Assembly: GCA_029215795.1 (NCBI GenBank)
Contig: JARDYH010000002.1
Coordinates: 62,783,001-62,847,000, forward strand
DNA length: 64,000 bases
Origin: Anniella stebbinsi
Lineage: Eukaryota > Chordata > Lepidosauria > Squamata > Anniellidae
Direction: 5' to 3'
In this document: positions 1 to 10,890 of the stretch, in pieces
Layout of the letters: every line of letters starts with the position of its first letter
Position numbering within the stretch: the first letter of the stretch is position 1
Translations under genes and position numbers: made by a program
The notes under the pieces: model-generated
Told to the model about the DNA's origin: nothing
What the model saw: the letters and a program-made list of their open reading frames with translations, nothing else
The model's database searches: none

Positions 1-1150
1 CTCCATGACAAAATTAAGGATAAGTGAGTTTCAGCTCATAAACTAGTTCGTACATATGAAATTAGGTACCAAACAAATGTTCATCCCATCAAGGTTCATC
101 AGGGCCAGGGGACTGCATAAGAGAAGCCATGAAACTAAATCCAACCACGTTTTTCTGCTTATGCTTGCATAAACTCTTGTGCAAGAAGATGCGTGAGATC
201 TGCTATAGAGTCTACATATTATAGTACAGTAGGATCTCTTCCCCTAGTACTTGTGCAAGTGGCTGCTGCAGATTAGCTATTTTCCCTCTGTCTACTGGTC
301 TTTGGTTCAAAGCCATAATTATTTTTAAAATAATTTAAAATAAAATTTTGTGAACTGAAACAAACATTCTACTAGGAAGGGTGAAGATATTTGTTCAGTT
401 TCCATTTTAATGTCCAACTATCCAATCCACAGTTCTCAAATGAATATGTGAACCAACACATTTGCCCTTTGGACTTCATATACAAAAATGCATATGTTTG
501 GCAGAAGTGTGTACAAAAATGCATATACTGTGGGAAGTGTGCACGAAAATGCATGCAGAGTTTCATGTAGGCATTATTGCTGTTGTTGTTGTTGTAAACT
601 GATGTGGGAAACAGGATGAAATGAACTTCAGAATGGGAAAATAAGGAACCAAAATGAACAGATGAGTCCAACCCTACATTCTACTCAGTTCTAGTTGTGA
701 CAAAAATCCTATACAGGTATTTACCTGCAACCCAATTTCCTCTACAGTGGGAATGGAATATGGAAGAGCATGTATGCACCAACCCCATAGGTCCCTTGTC
801 CCTGGTTTCACTTCAGATTTTCACACATTGGTATAAACTTAATAAGGCAGGGCTGAGCACACTTACAGACCCCTATTCTTTATGCTCTGTGTGTATTGGT
901 CTGAGAGACAGCCAGGGCATTGGGGATGTTTGAGAGTAGGGAGTGTGTGCTTGTACATGTCTCATGCTCACTTTAGTCATAACTGGAGAATGCCTATATA
1001 GGACTAAAGAGTTTGTCTATTTCTAAAAGTGTTCTGACAGGGGCTTTGGTGCAACAGAAGAATGTACCATAAAAGTGACAAGCGAACAAGAATTCAGGTA
1101 CTATTTAAAGTACCTCCAGTACAATAGCTATTTTACTATTTAGGGTTCAC
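1..1150. other. No gene; AT-rich sequence with a short tandem motif
   Basis: No convincing coding region is seen. Around 478-560 a motif of the form GTGTGTACAAAAATGCATAT recurs three times at about 33-36 bp spacing, and a related GTGTGTACAAAAAT string appears near 7272. A short (TTG)n run lies near 580-596. Small open frames here have no recognisable domain. Confidence 0.5.
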
Positions 1151-1359
1151 ATTATCTTGTGAAACAAGCATATTTATATGCCATCAATAGTTGTATGGCT
1201 ATTTTATTTGGCTTTTTCTCTTTTGTTATTATTTGTGGCCTTAGCTACACTACTCTGGAAGGGTTGCTTCCGATAACTGTCTTAGCAATTATAGGTTATG
1301 ATTTGACTATGTACCGTGCTCTGTGGAGAATCTGTATACACCAGCTGCTTTTGCCAGTT

Positions 1360-2060
1360 GTGTCCTTTCTGAGAGAAGATGGACCTGGTGCCACTTATCC
1401 ATGCCCTAGTAACTTCAGGCTGGATTACTGCAAGGCTCTCAACATTGGTCTGCCTTTAAAAATGTTCTGGAAAAGTCAATTTGTCAAAAATGCAGATGCC
1501 AAATTGTTACACAAATATCAGAGTACATAACTGCAATCATACTTCACCAGCACTAACTTCCTGTTCCTTACTAACTCACTCCAAAGTGCTGTTGCTAACT
1601 TTTAAAGCCCTTAATGGCTTAGAGCCTTAGGACTTCAGAAACCAACTGCTCTGACATGAACTTGCCCAGCTCCTGACATTGACACTGGAGGCCCTGCTCT
1701 ATATTCCATTACTGCACATGATTAGATAAGTTGATTTGAGAGACTGGCAGCCTATCTACACTACTGCTTTAAAACGATTTAAAACGGTTTAAAATGGTTT
1801 ATAACAGTTTTGAGAACTGTTGGGGCCCAGGACACACTCCATATACAGTTTTCAAATGTTTTTAAAGTGTTTTATCCTGCGTGTGTAGATAGGCTCAAAG
1901 CCTTCTTGGTGGTGGGGCCAGATGATGGATTACCCTTTGGATATCTGTGGAGGTCTCTTGTTTTCTCTTTTAGGTGATTGTTGAAAACCAGTTTTTTAAA
2001 AAATCAACTAGGTTTGAATGTGCTTTAAAGAAATTGTTTATAATTTAAACATTAAAGAAC
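1360..2060 (+). pseudogene. Degenerate L2/CR1-clade LINE fragment (RT C-terminal end and 3' region)
   Basis: The open frame ending at 1530 contains FRLDYCKALNIGLPLK followed by QFVKNADAKLL. This resembles the segment downstream of the RT domain in L2/CR1-like LINEs, whose usual form is RLDYCN-LY-GLP then LQ-VQNAAARLL. The homology runs on without an open frame into LINE-like 3' sequence and is interrupted at 1749-1895 by a short inverted-repeat element. The residues upstream of about 1360 in the same frame are hydrophobic and unrecognised. This is an old relic with no function implied. The assignment rests on remembered consensus motifs. Confidence 0.55.
1749..1895. mobile_element. Short inverted-repeat element (MITE), about 147 bp
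   Basis: The two ends are AGCCTATCTACAC and its reverse complement GTGTAGATAGGCT, a 13-bp perfect terminal inverted repeat. The interior shares ACTACTGCTTTA, AACTGTTGGGGCCCA and TTATATCCTGC-type blocks with a second copy at 46372-46495. It sits inside LINE-derived sequence that continues on both sides, as expected for an insertion. Superfamily is not determined. Confidence 0.65.
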
Positions 2061-2682
2061 TTGCTATACTTTAAATATTTTATTTATATATTTATTGGGG
2101 TCTACTACTTTCCAATGGGTATTCTTACATTTTTGTTTTGTTGATATTTTAGTGCTGTCTTTTAGAGTTTTTCTGCTTTGTATTGGTTAAACCAATACAA
2201 AACACTAAAACAATGCAAAGCACTAAAATATATATGTTAGTAGTTCTTTGGTACAAGTTACTTTGGTTGTTTTAATCAGAAAAGCAAGATATAAATAAAT
2301 GATAAAATAACAGCTTGGTATATATAATATGCTTACTGAATTAGAAATAACATTGCATTTATTTCTAGTCAGTTGCAAGCCAACCTGCAGTGATTAACAG
2401 TAATTAACCAAAGATAGATGAGAATGAAGCAGGGGTTAACTGCAGATAATGTTTATTATAACATGGGGCAACTCACAATTATCCTGAGATATAACTAATT
2501 TACTATGCTATATAAATGTTTAAAGCACTTAAGGCACAATTCCATGGACCCTGGGAAGGTGTCCCAATCAAGGTAAGATTTTGTGCACCTCCCTTTCCAC
2601 CCCTGGAGAGGGAGGTCTGCACTGGAGGAGTAGATCTACCAATGGAGGCCTCCATGTTTGGTGGCATCAAACTCTGCCAGTA
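2061..2682. other. No gene recognised
   Basis: AT-rich sequence up to about 2560 with a TTTATTTATATATTTATT-like tract near 2080, then mixed sequence. I see no domain, RNA gene or repeat that I can name. Confidence 0.5.
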
Positions 2683-3043
2683 TTAGGGTGCCTCTTCACG
2701 AGAGGTTTAATGCTCTTTGAAGTCTCATTAAAAAATTTACCTCCACACCAGCGGAGCGCAAATGGGACGTAGAGGCGCGTTATCTCTCCGATTATGCGCA
2801 TTATCGAATGCGCGTTAAATCGTGAGTTTTATTTTGCTCCGTCCGTTAAAGCGCATTTTGACTGTGTGAATATGCGCTTATGCGCATTAACTATTTGTAA
2901 AGCACATTTTGGACATCCTTTAATGTGCTTCGCCACCTCTCGCCGCCTCTAGTGCAGAGGGATTAGGCGTAAATGCGCTTCTGCGATTATGCGCATAATC
3001 GGCTAACCAGGCGCAAAAGCGAATCCTTGTAGAGGGGACCTTA
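2683..3043 (+). mobile_element. Non-autonomous TIR DNA transposon, copy 1 (PIF/Harbinger-like?)
   Basis: The element occupies 2686-3040 (355 bp). It begins GGGTGCCTCTTCACGAG, ends CTTGTAGAGGGGACC, and is flanked by TTA at 2683-2685 and 3041-3043, a 3-bp target duplication. Both ends closely match those of the copy at 16793-17459, in reverse orientation. Subterminal DNA is rich in TTATGCGC/GCGCATAA motifs. The middle is unlike the other copy. A 3-bp duplication and GGG/GGC termini suggest PIF/Harbinger, but no transposase is present, so the superfamily is an inference. Confidence 0.75.
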
Positions 3044-4005
3044 CCCTTCTACAGTAAGGGATCAGATGATGAAAAAGAGGAAAAGGGGACATGCTGGAGG
3101 TGGATTAATGGATGCAAAGATTTGTAGGGTCCAAAGTCCCTCACCCCATCCCCTTGGCATGTCCTCACAAATGGGAGAGGAACTACATTCAACTTGGAGC
3201 TACTGTAACAAAAAGATGTCTGTCTGTGTGTGTATGCGGGGGTGGGTAGGGTGGAAGCAACCGTGGCAGGCATAATCCCAGCAGGTTTTGGATGTGGCAA
3301 ATTTTCTACTACAGTCTGTGCTCAACCAACCTCATAGGATTACTCTGCCTACAATTCAGTGTCCTCAGCTGGCACTCTGTGCAAGCATGGTTTTCATTTA
3401 TGAGGACAGGAGTATTCAGAAGGTTGTGCAAATGGGGAATCTGTCTATATTGGTGGGACAGGAAGCTCCTGAATGTATTGTGCTCTTTGATGTGGCCCTG
3501 AGCAGGTTAGACATGGAATGAGGTTTCCTCCAAACCTTATTTGTTTAAATTAACTTCTGCAAATATTGATATTGAATATTTGGTGGCTTTTTGCTGAATA
3601 TTTTCAAAATGTGTCCTGAATGTTTGATTGATCTATTTAGTATGCACCAATATACCAATGCATTTGGTTTACATTAATATATATCTCTATCTATCTTTGA
3701 TTTTTATATTTCATATTTGACTGATATTTGCTACTCAGCATTTGAAAGTGAAATTATATCATCACCGTTGTTGTTGTCATCATCATCATCATCATCAAGG
3801 TTTATATATCACTTATGATGAACAATAAAAGGGAGATAATAATAATAATAATAAATTAAAACCTTTAATATCAGATTGTTACAATATATAGCAGTATTTG
3901 GTAACTGATATAATAAATGTCATATTTGATAGTATTTAATATGCCTCATGCCATAATATTCGACATCTGACTATTTAATATCTGTGTTAAAATCGGAATA
4001 TCCAA
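3044..4005. other. AT-rich stretch with recurring ATATTTGA-type motifs
   Basis: From about 3550 the sequence repeatedly shows ATATTTGA, AATATTTGG, ATATTCGACA and AATCGGAATA variants. The same texture resumes after the SINE at 4006-4230, as far as about 4600, so the SINE appears to have inserted into an older degenerate repetitive tract. Short (ATC)n and (AAT)n runs lie at 3778-3798 and 3838-3854. Small open frames at 3049-3521 have no recognisable domain. Confidence 0.45.
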
Positions 4006-4230
4006 TTTTATTTATTTATTTATTACCGTTATATCCTGCCTTTCCTCCAAGGAGCCAAAGGTGGCATATATGATCCTCCACCTCTCCATTTTATCCTCAC
4101 AACGAACCTGTGAGGTAGGTTAAGCTGAGAGACAGTGACTGGCCCAAAGCTTCATGGCCAAATCGGGAATAGACCCTGGGTCTTCCCAGTCTTAGACAAA
4201 TTTCTAATCACTACACCACACTGGCTCTTG
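4006..4230 (-). mobile_element. Sauria-type tRNA-derived SINE
   Basis: Read on the minus strand it starts GAGCCAGTGTGGTGTAGTG, continues through a degenerate B-box region (CCCAGGGTCTATTCCCG), GGCCAGTCACTGTCTCTCAG and a conserved CTCACAGGTTCGTTGTGAGG block, and ends in ATATAAC then (AAATA)n. This is the organisation of squamate Sauria SINEs: a tRNA-like head and a Bov-B-like tail. It is full length or nearly so and moderately diverged. Confidence 0.85.
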
Positions 4231-5555
4231 CAGGGTCTCCAATAGTTTATATATTAAGTGATTTCATAATGTTGTACACCATTGTTGAAGGGTTTCACCT
4301 AAAAGGCAGCCTATACATTTTGAACAATTAAATAATTAATAATATTTGATATTTGCTAAATCAAGAGTTGCCTACAAGTCTGACAGAGCAATTCAATATT
4401 TGTCGACTCAGAAATAAGTCCCATTGAGTTCAATGGAGCTTGTTACCAGGAAAATACATTCAAGATTGCATTGCAAATGTAGTAAAATTTGTATAAGTGC
4501 AAAATTCAATTCCAATTCAAAATGTTGACTGCTGAAATTTGAAATTTTGGATATTTTGAGAAAATATCCCAGTTAAATGCCAAATATTTGACAAGTTATA
4601 GAATTACACAGGAGGATTCCAGCAATGTAGTAGGTTCATGGAATAAAAGCAGAAGTTGATATGAAATTCTCTGTCATCCTTCTCCAGGCACAGGCACTTT
4701 TGTTGTTTCTGTTGTTGAGTGTGTTTTTAAATTATTTTTGCTAGTCTTTACTCCAGTCTGGCCTATATTTTGTTCCTTTTCATTACCAGTGTTCATCCTT
4801 TCCAGATTGTTAGCCCTGCTTGGTATCTACATGTCAGACTCAGAACTATTTTTTGTGAACTCCTGCCTATATGCATATACAAGCAAAACTATTCCACAGT
4901 CATAAAATGACACACCATGATGATAATAAAGGGTGGACTCTTCCATGGTGTTCCATGTGTATGTGTGTGTGTGTTTTCATCCACAGAATCCATCTTCTGG
5001 CTCTTCTTAACTTAATTATTTGCTATTTCCATTTCTTAATAAAACTGAGCCCATGTTTTCCATCTGAAGTCTGTATTTTGCTGAGAATCTGGGAGATGTC
5101 AAATTACAAGCTAGTATTTGGCTCAGCACCATTTCTTTCTTGGGCAATAAGAAAACTCAAACATCTTTGCATTTTCATCTATCCATCAACAAAAAAGCTT
5201 CTCAATAAAAAAGGACAGATGTTCAGAAACATTGAAAAGATCTATATTTCAAAGAGAATAATTTGCTATTCAGTCAGAGATATAAGAGATACAGAGAGAA
5301 AGAATAGAAAACTACACAAGAAGCTACACACAGTCTACATACTGCAAGATGCAGAATGGGGTCTGTTCTTCATGTTACCTTTTCTGTACCCAGTTGATGT
5401 AATATGTGACAGTAAACAACAGATCTGAATAAAAGAAGCAGAAAAAGAGCAAACGGGACATGAGTCATCTCAATAATGGAAGGTAGCACTTAGATGTTTG
5501 TCATTCAAACCAATTTGCTTTTCTGGAATGTTTTTCATGAGCACACTCTGTCGGT
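4231..5555. other. No gene; one short palindromic repeat
   Basis: A degenerate copy of an approximately 90-bp palindromic repeat lies at about 4389-4477 (core GTCCCATTGAGTTCAATGG). The open frame at 4871-5428 has no recognisable domain, is low-complexity and AT-rich, and I do not regard it as a gene. Confidence 0.5.
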
Positions 5556-5559
5556 ATTG

Positions 5560-6260
5560 TATTGTTTGTATGTATTTGTGCCTTTTCTATACCACCCAAT
5601 TAACTAAGTTCTCTCGATGGTTCACAAAGCTTCAAAATCAACAAAATACCAAATGCATACCAAATAAACTAAAAACAATCTCTAAACAGGACACAGAAAT
5701 CAGCATGAAACCAACATAGAGCAATGTAAAAATAAATATAAAAATAGCATTAAAACACAGCAGTGCGAAGGAATAATTCATTCCCTGATCTAAAATATGC
5801 TGGAACATAATGGAAAAAGCCTAGGAAAAACAAAAGGTCTTCACCTTCCACCCCACAAAAAAATCCTACCTACCATGCAAGCCTCTTGGGGTGTCAGTTC
5901 AGAAAAAGCCATCTCCCTGGTAGCTACCTGCTTCACCTTATTAGGTGGGAGGTGGGGGAAAGGCCTCTGATGAATGTCATAACGCCTCAACAGGTATATG
6001 TAGATGGTGCTGATCTTTCAAGTAACTTGGTCCCAAGCTGTTTTGAGCGTTAAAGGTTAATTACAGGTTTGAGCTTTAAAGGTTAATTTGAATTGGGTCC
6101 AGAAGCAGGCTGGAAGCTAGTGTAGATCACAAAGTACCGGCATAATTTAATCATATATATCGGCCAGTCCCTGTTAACTATCTTGCTGCCTTATTTTGAG
6201 CTAGCTGAATTTGGTTGAAAATAAGGCCGCAAAAGCAGCCCCATGTATATCATGTCACTG
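5560..6260 (-). repeat. Degenerate LINE-derived interspersed repeat
   Basis: The segment shows the squamate repeat signature TTTCTATACCACCCAAT near 5585, followed by long homology to 3' LINE-like sequence (CTTGGTCCCAAGCTGTTTTGAGCG and GGAAGCTAGTGTAG near 6030-6125). Related but differently truncated copies are seen at 8195-8440, 32945-33110 and 56535-57070. No intact frame is present. Assignment to a named LINE clade is not possible by eye. Confidence 0.4.
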
Positions 6261-6528
6261 TAATTTTAACTGTGGGATGTCTTTGTCCAGGTAAGGTCAT
6301 AGTTGGCATATCAGTCTAAGCTAATTGACTAAAGATGGCATTGTAATTATTGTTATACACATGTTGGAAAACTTCAAACGGGATCCCTACTCCAAGTAAA
6401 ACGATTCAATTGCAAGGCAAATTTGAAGGAACAGGGCCTCTTTGCTAGAAATGTAGGCAGAAGCTAGCTCTCTCCTTTCTTTCATAGCCTGTGGTTTGTT
6501 CTTTATTGGCTGATCAGAAAAGGGAAAG

Positions 6529-6561
<33 letters not shown>

Positions 6562-8190
6562 AAACAACCTCTAGAAAGTGTGCAAAGCTAATTATGCTCT
6601 TAGGATTTTTATTGTCTGCAATTCAAAGCAGGACTTCCCTAAGTAGGATTGAGAATTTTGCATATTGCATGTGCAATGCTAACCTTTATCGTAGAAACCA
6701 ACTGAGAAGGCTGGACTAATTTCCACATCAAAGGTATTTCCCACTCTACATTTTAATCCATCAGTATATTTTATGCTAAGTTTTGCAGAAACTGATGCTA
6801 GAATGAGACTGCCACTGGAGATTTTTTTTCAATAGCATGTCTGACTTGAAGAAATGGGATAGGCAGCATTTCACAAAATGTGTACAAGACAGAAACTGAT
6901 TGATCAATGATCTGTGCACCAGTATTTGTATGCAATATTTATCATGCACAATAATTAGGGATGTCATGGAAAATTGAGTAAAGGTGCTTGTAAATTGGCC
7001 AGCTCAGTTTCTGTGAGCAGAATTGTGGCAAGAAGCATACCTGCCCCCCTCCCCCCTGGCTCTGGTCCTCTAAATCTGCTCGTAATACAACAGTATGACA
7101 GAAAAGGGACAGTAGTAGAGCATAGGGATGGGTGAGAAATTTGTTGGGGTCACATGTTATGTGAGACTACCCAGTTCACATTTCCTCAGGCAGAACACAG
7201 AACAAAACACATCTAGCTAATAGAATCCATACATTTACCAGGTCTGCAACAAGTTTCAGGGGGAGGGAGAGTGTGTACAAAAATCTGTATATTCGAAATG
7301 TGTGCAAAAAGAAGGAAAGGTTTACTTCCTGTGCCACTTTGCTAGAAAGGCAGGGAGAAGCTGGATCTCTCCCTTGATAAGGATTTTTGATCTGGGCATT
7401 GATATAAAATCAAAACTTGGAACACTAGTTTCCCCCAAGCCTCTAAAGAAACATTTTAAGGTAAAGTAGAGACATATTTCACTGCATCAGGGTAAAGTTC
7501 ACACCTCACATTCTAGCATTTCAGAGGAAAAACACAGAATGACATAACCAAAACATCCTTTCCCAATAACAACCCTCACAATCTCTTCCTCCGAATAGAC
7601 TGTGAATTAGACATGACTCAATGGCCCTCAAACACAGATAAGTTGGCATAATAAAAGTAAATATTTTCAGTTCTTCGCAAGGAAAATTACTGGCCATTAG
7701 AGAAAACCAAATAACACCAACTTTCAGTGATTGAAGGTTATCAGGAAACAGTAAATTACTTTGAGGCATCAATAGCCCCGGATATTGTTTTATTATGGTT
7801 TAAGATATTGTTTAGTTGAAACATTTATTGGCATGTATCCATCACAGGAGGGAGGGGGTGAGGGGTATGTGACATCAAAGCCTGTAACAGAGATAAATGA
7901 ATCAGTTTTGTCTTTGTGATTCAGAGAGCTTTGGTACTACCCATGTGCCACTTCTCTCTCCTTCGTACGTTGTTTTGAATAAACCTGTTGGACTGAACTC
8001 TGCTTGTTCCTGGTGATTCTTCAATTTGAGAGTTAGGGAACATTTCCTTAACACCCTCCCCCAAGCTTGTGCTTTATACTTTATGGGGCTGATCAGAAAA
8101 GGGGAAGGGCAGAAAAAGGCTTTAGGTACTAAAGCATTTTTTGTCTTCTACCCAAAGCCAAGCAAATGTATTCCTATGTCTCCCTCCAGT
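6261..8190. other. No gene; (CA)n microsatellite at 6535-6560
   Basis: A (CA)n run of about 13 units lies at 6535-6560. The rest is AT-rich unique-looking sequence with a few very short open frames and no recognisable domain or RNA gene. Confidence 0.5.
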
Positions 8191-8194
8191 AAAA

Positions 8195-8440
8195 TCTCTT
8201 TGGGTAACATACAATAAAATATTAAAAGCAGCAAATATATGAAACACTGCAAAAATAAAACAGCAGAAGCAGCAATGAAAAAGAATCCCGTAAAAATTCC
8301 GAATGGGTAAAACCATACATTGGGGCCAGGCATTCCACAGATGGGGTGCCACCTCTCCTAAGTCTCCATCACTTAACTTCAGATAGAGTAGGAATACAGA
8401 AGAGGGCCCTAAATTATGGCTGCACAGTTTAGGCAGCCTG
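8195..8440 (-). repeat. LINE-derived repeat fragment
   Basis: The sequence around 8215-8440 (ACAATAAAATATTAAAAGC, then GGGCCAGGCATTCCACA and GGTGCCACC) matches the same interspersed family as 5560-6260 and 56535-57070. It is degenerate and carries no supported open frame. Confidence 0.35.
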
Positions 8441-8544
8441 GATAATGTTTCTTCAGATATTTTTTTCAAAAAAAAATCATCCTGAAAGTGCCTCACTGTG
8501 TTCTTTTGCTCAAGACAGCTTGAGAAGGCAAGATAAAGCTGGTA

Positions 8545-8588
8545 GTGTGTGTATGTGTGTGCATGTGTGTGTGTGTGTGTGTGTATGC
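8545..8588. repeat. (TG)n microsatellite
   Basis: An interrupted run of TG dinucleotides broken by TATG and CATG. The reading frame that crosses it on the minus strand (8122-8604) gains a Thr/His run from the repeat and is not a gene. Confidence 0.9.
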
Positions 8589-8915
8589 ATACAAAAGACA
8601 ACAAGTGCTTCTTGCAGCCTTTTAGGTAAAAGGTACACTTAGAGACTTGCTTAAATATTCACAGTTGACCAATTTACATTTAATGTGAATTCAGGGTGCT
8701 TTAAAACACAGGCTGTTGACACAGTGGACAGTAATAGCTTTATAGTTTATCATATGCCTACTGTTGCATTTTAAAACTTTATTACCACCTGTGGATGATA
8801 AACAGCAGCTGTTTTGGTTCTGCGCAGTAGTGCTCAAATAACTGGGCTCCCCCCCTTTTTTAAACCCTTCTCTCCCTTGCTCCTGGTTTAATGGCACCTT
8901 CTCCAAAATGTCCCT

Positions 8916-9006
8916 TAGGTTGCAATCCTATACTCACTAGCAGTAAGTCCGATTAAATTCAATGGGGGTTTACTTCTAAGTAGACATGTATAGAATTGCA
9001 TTGCAC
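8916..9006. repeat. Palindromic short repeat (about 90 bp)
   Basis: It begins TTGCAATCCTATACTCAC and ends GTATAGAATTGCATTGCA, so the ends are inverted copies of each other. The centre is the palindromic AAATTCAATGGGGGTTTACTTC. Related copies are seen at about 4389-4477, 44597-44720, 46295-46340, 53404-53462 and 59975-60015. It behaves as a small non-autonomous DNA element. No target duplication was resolved. Confidence 0.6.
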
Positions 9007-9054
9007 ATGCTGAAACTGTGTTTGCGTCCTAACCTCTCTCTGAAGTAGAGTACT

Positions 9055-9083
9055 GTAAATGTAAGATCCACAAAACTGCTCAG
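9055..9083. repeat. Left 29-bp direct repeat flanking the CR1-like insertion
   Basis: This 29-bp string (starts GTAAATGTAAGAT, ends TGCTCAG) recurs at 22036-22064 with two mismatches. The two copies bracket the CR1-like tail and everything nested in it, so they are most simply a target-site duplication. Confidence 0.7.
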
Positions 9084-9107
9084 GAAGTACTTCTTCACAT
9101 AGCACAT
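9084..9107 (+). mobile_element. CR1-like LINE tail, left segment
   Basis: GAAGTACTTCTTCACATAGCACAT corresponds to the part of a common squamate CR1-like 3' region just before AGTTAAACTATGGAATTC, which resumes at 21715. The two parts are separated by the Ngaro-type element. The 24 bp here are probably the 5'-truncated start of the insertion, since the 29-bp direct repeat abuts them. Confidence 0.6.
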
Positions 9108-9534
9108 TGCGGAATCGGAGCATGGTAAATAACGAGACGACACAGGTTTTTTGGGTTAAACTTGGGCCACATTTATTGAGGGATCAGCAGAGGGGAAAAC
9201 TACGCGGGCATCTTCTGACATGGATGGCCAATGCCATCATAACAGGTAGGGCGAGTCCATTCAGGCCCGGACATGGCGTGTCCAATACGCCACCCCCAGG
9301 CCTCCCCTTTTGGGGTAGGGGGGGCTTCCATGTCACCCCAGCACGTGCCTCATGACTCCGCGTGAGTGAGGAAGGTTAGCCCCAAAGGTAACCCTTATCT
9401 CACCACCTGGGCCTCAAGACTCGCAGGTGATGAGCCTCAGGCATTACCAGTAACCGCTAGGTGCCTGCGAATGCTCACCTATCCCTTCCCAGGTGGAGAT
9501 GCCCGCGCCTAACCGCCACAGGGTGCGACAAGCC
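9108..9534 (-). promoter_or_regulatory. Ngaro-type element 3' region with polyadenylation signal
   Basis: Downstream of the SGNH stop on the minus strand there are about 427 bp ending in a polyadenylation signal AATAAA (9172-9177) and a tail containing GTGGCCCAAGTTTAACCC and CTGTGTCGTCTCGTTATTT. The same layout is found on the plus strand at about 48480-48850, which identifies that locus as a relic of a related element. Matching blocks include ATAAGG, GGCTAACCTTCCTCACTCAC and CTACCCCAAA. Confidence 0.7.
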
Positions 9535-10200
9535 TTATGCTTTGCCACCAACCCCCCATCTGCGCAGGATTGCTTCCCGCAGACCCCTCTGCAAATCCCC
9601 CAAGAATAAATCATTGCCAAGGTCCGACAAATGGACCCCGTCCGGCCTGTAAAGCTTCCTCCGCGCTGGCGATTTCAACGGGTGGTTAATACTCCCATCC
9701 CCATATGAGAGCAAGCAACGAAATATTTCCCCACTCACTTTCCTGCCTGCCCGATCTAACGCCCTGGGCGCACATGGAGCCCGCCATTGAAGGCGAGGTA
9801 TAATACAAGACCACAGGATTAACACTCCCGGCCACCAATTCCGAATAAGATGGAAATCGGCCAATGCCTGCAGCACCAAGGCCTTGCCCTTCAGCATCCC
9901 CAAGTCATTTCCTCCTAGGTGTATTAACAGCACCTGAGGCGGGGGTAGGGCCGCACGCCGCTGCGACAACATCGGAATGAGTTGGTCCCATCTCATCCCA
10001 TGCCTGCCAGCCCACTGAATGTTGGCCAAGCCGCTCAAGCCCAATTGGGTGCCGATGCTGGTACTGGCTGCCCTCCTCCCGGCCCAGAATACGTAGCTGT
10101 AGCCACAGATAAGGACCCACAGCAGGGCTTGAACCGTCAACATATCTAGAAGATAAACAAATAGGGTCAGCATACCACTCTCCCTCTCCTTCTCCCTCAT
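9535..10200 (-). CDS. SGNH/GDSL-family hydrolase ORF of the Ngaro-type element
   Basis: The intact 221-residue frame has the SGNH-hydrolase blocks. A hydrophobic strand leads into GYS with a candidate nucleophile at Ser35 (Tyr replaces the Asp of classical GDS). Gly64/Gly67 lie in the block II area, GGND is at 96-99 (block III, oxyanion Gly and Asn98), and DGVH is at 187-190 (block V, Asp187 and His190). SGNH enzymes are serine esterases or acyl hydrolases. The substrate of retrotransposon-borne versions is, to my knowledge, unknown. There is no clear signal peptide, although residues 11-33 are hydrophobic. Its ATG overlaps the recombinase stop as ATGA (10197-10200), so translation may rely on termination-reinitiation. 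This is the only main ORF of the element still undamaged in this copy. A host-gene origin is unlikely given the position and lack of introns. Confidence 0.8.
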   Translation of the reverse strand: MREKERESGMLTLFVYLLDMLTVQALLWVLICGYSYVFWAGRRAASTSIGTQLGLSGLANIQWAGRHGMRWDQLIPMLSQRRAALPPPQVLLIHLGGNDLGMLKGKALVLQALADFHLIRNWWPGVLILWSCIIPRLQWRAPCAPRALDRAGRKVSGEIFRCLLSYGDGSINHPLKSPARRKLYRPDGVHLSDLGNDLFLGDLQRGLREAILRRWGVGGKA

Positions 10201-10730
10201 TTGGGGAGAGGACGTACATAAGACTTAAAAGCCTGTGATCGCCATCTGCTAATCGCCTGGATCCCTGCAGGCAGCAGACCCAACGCTGCAGTGGTAGAAG
10301 CAGCCCCTATCCGAAAGGAGTGTGTTCCAAATTGAAAACCGGACAACTGCAAAGTATCCAACGCCTGTTTTGTAATAACGGAAAACTGGAATTTGGTCAG
10401 TGGAGAACGGTCCACATGACAAAAGAAGAAACCTATATGTGTTCCTCGTAACTCCCGAAAGGCCCTCAGGGCCTGCACCGGGCATAATTCCTCCTGAGAT
10501 GTGGTATGCAAAAGAATCGTCTGCCCTTTGCCCCCGCGGTCAGTTTTGGAGCATCGCAAGTGGATCTGGACCCGGTCCTCACAAAGTTGTACATCCCCAA
10601 ATTGTAAGGCACGTGCAGACGTATCTCCCCTGGAGGCTGCTAACAATTCTGAAATTCTGAAAGCCCCGAAAAAGGCCGTAAGCGCTGCCGCATGAAAAAG
10701 AGCAGCCTCAAATGGAGACGCGCAAAGCAC
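10197..10730 (-). pseudogene. Tyrosine recombinase, C-terminal catalytic part (separated by L1)
   Basis: This frame is the catalytic domain of a tyrosine recombinase of the DIRS/Ngaro class, which joins the circular cDNA to the chromosome by strand exchange through a covalent 3'-phosphotyrosine. Visible catalytic residues, numbered from the first Met here, are Arg25 in FGAFRISELL, Lys62 or Lys68 in SKTDRGGKG, His137 and Arg140 in HSFR, Trp163 (in the usual H/W position) and Tyr171 in FKSYVRP. The first Met is an artefact: the L1 at 10747-16226 separates this part from the N-terminal part at 16227-16680, and the frame is continuous across the duplicated 14-bp target. The catalytic core itself is undamaged. 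Confidence 0.85.
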
Positions 10731-10732
10731 TT

Positions 10733-10746
10733 GCCACTTGGCTCTC
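10733..10746. repeat. L1 target-site duplication, 3' copy
   Basis: GCCACTTGGCTCTC is repeated perfectly at 16227-16240. The two 14-bp copies flank the L1 exactly, the one here directly next to its poly(A) tract. Confidence 0.95.
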
Positions 10747-10890
10747 TTTTTTTTTTTTTTTGATTAATATTTTTATTAATTTTTCCAACAAACACATACA
10801 CAAATAAACAATAATATAACATACAATAACATAAAACCAATTCCCCCCTCAACTACCCCCCGTGGTCCCCCCCCTTCCGAGACCGTCTCA
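10747..10890 (-). other. L1 3' untranslated region and poly(A) tail
   Basis: Read on the minus strand, a short C/G-run-containing 3' region after the ORF2 stop leads to AATAAAAATATTAATC and then 15 A residues (10747-10761). AATAAA-type hexamers just upstream of the tail are the likely polyadenylation signal. The 3' region is short compared with mammalian L1s, which I recall as typical for lizard L1s. Confidence 0.8.

Noticed and set aside
1159..1530. Possible small membrane protein (hydrophobic N-terminal part)
   Set aside because: The second half is clearly degenerate LINE ORF sequence, so the frame is a relic and the hydrophobic part is probably chance.
4871..5428. 185-codon plus-strand frame
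   Set aside because: AT-rich, no domain or motif, no supporting signals; consistent with a chance open frame.
8122..8604. 160-codon minus-strand frame
   Set aside because: Crosses a (TG)n microsatellite and LINE-derived repeat; the Thr/His run is the microsatellite.
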